Assembly: GCF_014202475.1 (NCBI RefSeq)
Contig: NZ_JACHGV010000006.1
Coordinates: 1 to 64,000 of the forward strand
Direction: 5' to 3'
Length of the DNA stretch: 64,000 nucleotides
Origin: Streptomyces paradoxus
GTDB lineage: Bacteria > Actinomycetota > Actinomycetes > Streptomycetales > Streptomycetaceae
Positions 60,187 through 64,000 of this stretch are shown here, piece after piece. Numbering within the stretch: the first letter of the stretch is position 1; every line of letters starts with the position of its first letter. The notes below the pieces were generated by a model. That model worked only from the letters and a program-made list of their open reading frames with translations, had not been told where the DNA came from and ran no database searches. The position numbers and the translations under genes were made by a program.

Positions 60187-61566
60187 TCACACGCGTACGC
60201 CCACGGCCGCCAGTGCCTTGCGCTGGGCCGCGCTCGGGCGCGCCGGGAAGTACAGGTAGCAGATACCGCCCGTGCCCGAGGCGACCTTGCCGGAGGCGTT
60301 GTAGCGCTTGGTCCGGAGCCAGATGTTCTCCCACTCGCGCCGCCGGTAGACACGCCGTACGGCCTCGTTGCTCGCCGAGAAGGGGTCGTTGGCGATCACG
60401 TCACCGTCGGCCGTGAAGCCCACGACGGTCATCAGGTGCCCGGCGGTGCCGTACCCGGCACCCGTGAGCTCCTCCTTCAGGAACGACTGGGACGTTATGG
60501 CCGGGATGCCCGCGGCGATCAGCGTCTCCAGTTCGGTGAGCGAGCCGAGCCGGGTGACCACGCCCTGCAGGTCCTTGAACGTGGCCGCGTAGGCGGCGTT
60601 GAACGGCCAGTTGCCGCAGCCCCCGTACTGGTAGTCGTAGGTGAAACGGGCCGCGTGGCAGACCTGCGGGTCGGAGTACGAGGGATCGACCCAGGCCAGC
60701 TGCCCGTCGGTGAGCCGGCCGCCCCAGTACTCGATGATCATCTGGGAGGACGTCGGGCTGCACCAGGCCTCGCCGCCGTTGTCGTACTCGGGGTACCGGC
60801 CCTTGTGGATCTCCTGCGAGTAGCGCGGGACGGCCAGTTCCTTCGCGAGGCCGGGTACGGACGCCGGGACGGTGAACCGGTCGGGCACGTCGGAGCCCAT
60901 GACGCCCAGCCGCCACACCGTGGGGGTCGCCTTGCTGCCGGGCTTGCGGTGGAGGGTCAGGCGCAGCCGGTACGACGCGAGGCGCAGGCCGGTCGCCGTG
61001 TCGTCGATCGACAGGGTGTCGGTCCAGACGGTGCTCCTGCCGTCGCTCTGGTCGTCGACCGAGGTGCGCCGGATGTCCTGGTCGCCGGACGCCCAGCGGG
61101 CCATCACGTACCAGGGGGTGCTGGTGCCGTCGGTGTAGGTGCCCTTGATCTCGGCCTGGATCCAGGTGCCGGCCGGGGTGCGCGCGTTCCAGGAGACGAT
61201 CGCCTCCGTCGCGGGGACGGCGAGCCGGTGGACGGGGGACGTCCAGGTGCCGTACTCCCAGGCGGCGGTGGTGCCGGTGTGCGGGTCCTTGTAGTCGGCT
61301 GTTCCGGCGGGCTTCGCGATCACCAGGCCGGGGCGGGTGCCCGCGACGGCCCGGGTGCCCTTGGCGGTGCCGCCGGACCAGTCGCCGTACGAGACCCAGG
61401 CCCGGTTGTCGACCGTACGGGGCGGGACGGCGCGGGCGGGATCTGCGGTGTCGGTCGCCACGGGGGCCTCGGGGTCGGCGGCCGCCGGACCCGCGCCCGC
61501 GGTGACGGCGGCGGCGACCGCGGCGGCCAGGACGGTTCTGCGGGACGGCGGTTCGGCTCTGCGCAT
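60187..61566 (-). CDS. Tat-exported C39-family cysteine peptidase
   Basis: A 459-residue secreted protein. The N-terminal twin-arginine signal (EPPSRRTVLAAAVAAAVTA) sends it through the Tat pathway. A central beta-rich domain (about 60-270, with SWNARTPAGTWIQAEIKGTY and YVMARWASGDQ) precedes a C39-like peptidase domain: catalytic Cys in GEAWCSPTSSQMIIEYWGG, His in GTAGHLMTVVGFTADGD and Asn/Asp in VIANDPF. It is not fused to an ABC transporter, unlike bacteriocin-exporting C39 peptidases, so it probably acts outside on a peptide or wall substrate. ATG 61566 immediately precedes the signal peptide. Confidence 0.92.
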   Translation of the reverse strand: MRRAEPPSRRTVLAAAVAAAVTAGAGPAAADPEAPVATDTADPARAVPPRTVDNRAWVSYGDWSGGTAKGTRAVAGTRPGLVIAKPAGTADYKDPHTGTTAAWEYGTWTSPVHRLAVPATEAIVSWNARTPAGTWIQAEIKGTYTDGTSTPWYVMARWASGDQDIRRTSVDDQSDGRSTVWTDTLSIDDTATGLRLASYRLRLTLHRKPGSKATPTVWRLGVMGSDVPDRFTVPASVPGLAKELAVPRYSQEIHKGRYPEYDNGGEAWCSPTSSQMIIEYWGGRLTDGQLAWVDPSYSDPQVCHAARFTYDYQYGGCGNWPFNAAYAATFKDLQGVVTRLGSLTELETLIAAGIPAITSQSFLKEELTGAGYGTAGHLMTVVGFTADGDVIANDPFSASNEAVRRVYRRREWENIWLRTKRYNASGKVASGTGGICYLYFPARPSAAQRKALAAVGVRV

Positions 61567-61760
61567 GACGGGGACCCCCGGATGTCGGAGTCGGGCAGGG
61601 GCGGGGCAGGTCCGCGCACGGTCGGTCGTATCCGTGCGTGCGCCACATATGAGCACAGCACGCCGTGTCCTGCCAGCACTTCGACGCGCGCCGCGCCCAC
61701 CAATATTGGCGTCGACCAGTGGCATCCGCGCCGGACCGCGTCGTTAGAGTGCTGAGCGAG

Positions 61761-62417
61761 ATGAATCCCTCCCTCCGCCCCCCACCGGACCCCGCCGTCC
61801 GCGACCTGGCCGCCCGGATCCGCCACCTGTCCCCCTCCTGCGGCCCGGTCCGGCTCGTCGGCGTGGACGGCCACGCCGGGTCCGGCAAGAGCACCTTCGC
61901 CGGGCGATTGGCCGCGGCGCTGGACGGTGCGCCCGTGCTGCGCCTCGACGACATCGCCAGCCACGACGCGCTGTTCGACTGGACCGGCCGGCTGCTGGAG
62001 CAGGTGATCCAGCCGCTGTCCCGGGGCCGGACCGCGCACTACGCCCCCTACGACTGGCGGGCCCGCCGCTTCGGTCCGCCGCGTCCGCTGCCGCCGGCCC
62101 CGGTGCTCCTCGTGGAGGGCGTCGGCAGCGGACGCCGGGCACTGCGCTCCCACCTGGCCCTGCTGCTGTGGATGGAGCTGCCGCGTGAGGAGGCCTGGGC
62201 GCGAGGACGGTCGCGGGACGGGGAGGAGCAGCGGGAATTCTGGGACGGGTGGGTTCCGGCGGAGCGCCGGCATTTCGCCGAGGATCCCTCGAGACCGTTC
62301 GCCGACCTCCTGGTACGGCAGCGAGAAGAGGGATACGAGGTGCTCACGGCACCTGCTGGGGCCGCTGGACCGAACCAGCCCCTCACGCACGGTGACGGGC
62401 CGCCCGCTGTGTGCTGA
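61761..62417 (+). CDS. uridine-kinase-like P-loop kinase
   Basis: A 218-residue P-loop NTPase with Walker A GHAGSGKS (37-44) in RLVGVDGHAGSGKSTFAGRL, a kinase-like RLDDIASHDALFDWTGRLLEQV segment and a VLLVEGVGSG strand like the uridine-kinase/phosphoribulokinase group. It probably phosphorylates a nucleoside or small sugar-like metabolite. ATG 61761 is taken (GAGCGAG before it); the longer frame from 61665 is not conserved. Divergent from the C39 peptidase gene; a CCAATATTGG palindrome lies between. Substrate unknown. Confidence 0.87.
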   Translation: MNPSLRPPPDPAVRDLAARIRHLSPSCGPVRLVGVDGHAGSGKSTFAGRLAAALDGAPVLRLDDIASHDALFDWTGRLLEQVIQPLSRGRTAHYAPYDWRARRFGPPRPLPPAPVLLVEGVGSGRRALRSHLALLLWMELPREEAWARGRSRDGEEQREFWDGWVPAERRHFAEDPSRPFADLLVRQREEGYEVLTAPAGAAGPNQPLTHGDGPPAVC

Positions 62418-62466
62418 ACTTGTGAAGGGGCTTGCGGAGCAAGTTGCCTGAGTGCTCCAACTCGGC

Positions 62467-62496
62467 TTGACCGCTGGGCCGTACAGGTCTTACGTT
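62467..62496 (+). promoter_or_regulatory. HrdB-type promoter ahead of a short transcript
   Basis: -35 TTGACC (62467-62472) and -10 TACGTT (62491-62496) separated by 18 bp, a good match to the principal sigma factor consensus. Transcription should begin at about 62502-62504, only some 30 bp before the terminator hairpin. Confidence 0.7.
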
Positions 62497-62501
62497 CTCA
62501 A

Positions 62502-62580
62502 TGTGCGGCATCGGAGCCGCCCACAGACGCGAAGCCCCCGGTTGTTCCCCCGTGATCGGGGGCTTCGTTCTGTCTTTTTC
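62502..62580 (+). ncRNA. candidate small RNA or attenuator leader
   Basis: From the predicted start to the T-rich end is roughly 75-80 nt. It could fold into a first hairpin (GTG-CGGC at 62503-62509 with GCCG and CAC at 62516-62524, a CC bulge) and then the terminator hairpin at 62530-62567. That is the layout of a free-standing bacterial small RNA; it could instead be an attenuated leader of the AAA+ gene starting at 62845. The loop has five Cs, so it is not an obvious 6C RNA. Confidence 0.5.
62530..62579 (+). terminator. intrinsic terminator with T-tract
   Basis: CGAAGCCCCCG (62530-62540) pairs with CGGGGGCTTCG (62557-62567), an 11-bp stem with a 16-nt loop, followed by TTCTGTCTTTTTC. T-tracts are rare after Streptomyces hairpins, so this is one of the clearest intrinsic terminators in the window. 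Confidence 0.85.
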
Positions 62581-62844
62581 CGGTTTCGCGGCCGCCGCGG
62601 GGCTCCGGACGCTCACCCTGGGTCACCGCGTGCGGGTCCGCCGCGTCCGCTCCCACCTCGCCGAACGGCCCTGCGGCCCCCTACGGAGGCGCCGTCCCCG
62701 AAGGTACGATGCCCTCGTCGCGACCTGCGGACGGTTGCTGCGCGCGGTGCAACTCCGGTCCGTGGCACAGCGGTTCGAGCAGGGCAGCCGGCTGGGGGAC
62801 GGCTCGTTGGCATACCGACGGGGGCACGGTTTGTGGGGGACGTG

Positions 62845-64000
62845 ATGGACTTCGGCACCCAGGGCCCTCAGGCCCCGGCCGACCTCGCCTGGCTGCGAGG
62901 CGTGGACGCCTACACCATGGGCGCGTATCCGCAGGCGGAGGAGGAGTTCCGCGCCGCCGTGCGGATGGACCCCGGGATGGCCGACGGCTGGCTGGGGCTG
63001 CACGCGCTGCGCGTCGACACGACGGCCGCGCTGCTGCGGATGTTCCGGCACCGGGACCGCTTCGGGGAGCAGCGCTCCCGCTACCGCCGCACGCTCAACT
63101 CCTGGTACTGGCTGGGCTGGTGGGTGCAGCCGGTGCTGGAGAGCCCCCGTGACCTGCTGCTCGCGCACGCCTCCCACTGGCTGGACGGCCGTCACGTCCC
63201 CGAGCTGGACCAGGCCCTCGCCGGGCTGCCGCCGGTGGACACCGACCACCAGGTCCGCTTCCTGCATTCCTGCCGCGCCTACCTGGTCAAGGACTGGGAG
63301 CAGCTCGTCCGCCACACCGACCCGCTGCTCGGCGACCCGATGCTCGGGATCGAGGCCGGCCTGTTCGGCGGCATGGCCCGGGTCCGCCTGGAGATGTACG
63401 GCCAGGCCGAACCGCTGCTGTCCGCGGCGCTGATGCGCTGCCGCAGCGAGCAGCCGCAGCGCAAGGAGCTGCGCTACTGGCTGGCCCGGGCGCACGAGGG
63501 CACGGGCCGCAGCGCCGCGGCGCTCCCCCTGTACCGGGCGGTGCACCGCGTCGACCCGGCCTTCATGGACACCTCCGCCCGGCTCGCCGCCATAGCCGAG
63601 GGCGACGGGTACGACGACGTGACGGACCTCGCGTCGATCACGCTCACCGGCGCGGGCCAGGACGCCGTGGACGGGCCGGACGGCTTCGATCCGCTCTTCG
63701 GCATCGAGGGGCGCGACCTGCGGCTGCCCGACTCCGACCTGCCGATCGCCCCCCTGCCGCCGGTGACCGGCCCCCCGGTCCGCGAGCGGACCGGCCCCGT
63801 TCCCTCCCTGCCCGCCGGGCCCACCGACCCGGCGTTACTGGAGGAGGCGCTCGCCGAGCTGGAGCGCATGGTGGGACTGGAGCCGGTGAAGCGCCAGGTC
63901 AAGGCGCTCTCGGCACAGCTGAACATGGCCCGGCTGCGGGCCGGGCAGGGCCTTCCGGTCCAGCCGCCGAAACGCCACTTCGTCTTCTCCGGCCCCTCCG
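62845..64000 (+). CDS. CbxX/CfqX- or EccA-type AAA+ protein, N-terminal part (partial, runs off the end)
   Basis: The first 385 codons are present without a stop. Residues 1-260 are TPR-like helical repeats (LRGVDAYTMGAYPQAEEEFRAA, WLARAHEGTGRSAAALPLYRA), followed by a Pro-rich linker and the start of a CbxX-type AAA+ domain (LAELERMVGLEPVKRQVKALSAQLNMARLR, then KRHFVFSGPS just before the expected Walker A). TPR plus CbxX AAA+ is the architecture of EccA from type VII secretion. ATG 62845 has GGGGGA upstream. Codon 331 (63835-63837) is TTA, the rare Leu codon read by the BldA tRNA, which suggests developmental timing of translation. The type VII role cannot be checked here. Confidence 0.85.
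   Translation, partial: MDFGTQGPQAPADLAWLRGVDAYTMGAYPQAEEEFRAAVRMDPGMADGWLGLHALRVDTTAALLRMFRHRDRFGEQRSRYRRTLNSWYWLGWWVQPVLESPRDLLLAHASHWLDGRHVPELDQALAGLPPVDTDHQVRFLHSCRAYLVKDWEQLVRHTDPLLGDPMLGIEAGLFGGMARVRLEMYGQAEPLLSAALMRCRSEQPQRKELRYWLARAHEGTGRSAAALPLYRAVHRVDPAFMDTSARLAAIAEGDGYDDVTDLASITLTGAGQDAVDGPDGFDPLFGIEGRDLRLPDSDLPIAPLPPVTGPPVRERTGPVPSLPAGPTDPALLEEALAELERMVGLEPVKRQVKALSAQLNMARLRAGQGLPVQPPKRHFVFSGPS

Larger units (their letters stand above)
62418..62844. other. intergenic unit with promoter, hairpins and terminator
   Basis: About 430 bp without a supported protein gene. It carries the promoter-small RNA-terminator unit at 62467-62580 and then an apparently unstructured 260 bp before the AAA+ gene. 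A frame from ATG 62501 reads through the terminator and is not considered real. Confidence 0.6.

Noticed and set aside
62502..62580. 6C small RNA
   Set aside because: The loop has only five consecutive Cs and the first hairpin has no C-run, so the family definition is not met.
62501..62845. Open frame starting MCGIGAAHRREAPGC
   Set aside because: It reads through the terminator hairpin and T-tract and turns into Arg-rich sequence; not coding.

Overview
The window is a very GC-rich actinomycete chromosome segment, almost certainly from a Streptomyces. The evidence is a crr-ptsI pair and a family 18 chitinase, both with DasR (dre) sites, a conservon (CvnABCD), rbpA behind a perfect sigmaR promoter, a stand-alone polyprenol-phosphate mannosyltransferase, GTG starts with GTGA/ATGA stop-start overlaps, and a single rare TTA codon. 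From memory, the order crr-ptsI ... rbpA ... chiD matches the S. coelicolor SCO1390-SCO1434 neighbourhood; no alignment was run. No prophage, insertion sequence, CRISPR array or tRNA gene was seen. Many very long open frames lie antisense to real genes; these are high-GC shadows and were left out.

Layout. 1-3.6 kb: the minus-strand rRNA leader (the 16S gene would lie just left of the window), then the general PTS genes crr and ptsI and an unknown gene. 3.7-9.7 kb: acetoacetyl-CoA synthetase, a GH31 glycosidase, a NUDIX hydrolase and an exported VanX-type dipeptidase. 9.8-14.7 kb: a hybrid EAL/GGDEF protein and glpF-glpK. 14.7-23 kb: a conservon in which a fused 1228-residue 5-oxoprolinase/hydantoinase sits between cvnC and cvnD. 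23.3-25.7 kb: a small membrane protein and an amino-acid permease. 25.7-32.8 kb: a three-gene operon for an SMC/MukB-like ATPase and two MksE/MksF-like partners, with no JetD-type nuclease. 33-38.2 kb: a GntR regulator divergent from a transporter, a D-glutamate cyclase-like protein and pxpABC (5-oxoproline use). 38.2-43.7 kb: two GT4 glycosyltransferases with an SGNH hydrolase, a HEAT-repeat protein and an ankyrin protein. 44-46 kb: a tiny membrane protein with an FtsK-like protein whose Walker A lysine is missing. 46-50.4 kb: a MocR regulator divergent from YczE and a phosphodiesterase, then an MFS exporter. 50.6-57.6 kb: rbpA, fxsA, ppm1, an amidohydrolase, an Lrp regulator, small unknown genes and an acyl-CoA dehydrogenase. 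57.8-64 kb: chiD, a TetR regulator, a Tat-exported C39-type peptidase, a P-loop kinase, a candidate small RNA or attenuator, and the start of a CbxX/EccA-type AAA+ gene that runs off the end.

How it works together. The PTS enzymes and the chitinase are tied by shared DasR sites (amino-sugar sensing). The GntR-MFS-YcsI-PxpABC block and the oxoprolinase in the conservon are two separate routes for 5-oxoproline or a related lactam. The most unusual items are the JetD-less SMC operon with an altered Walker B, the FtsK-like pseudo-ATPase pair, the interrupted conservon, the promoter-hairpin-terminator unit at 62.5 kb and the TTA codon in the last gene.
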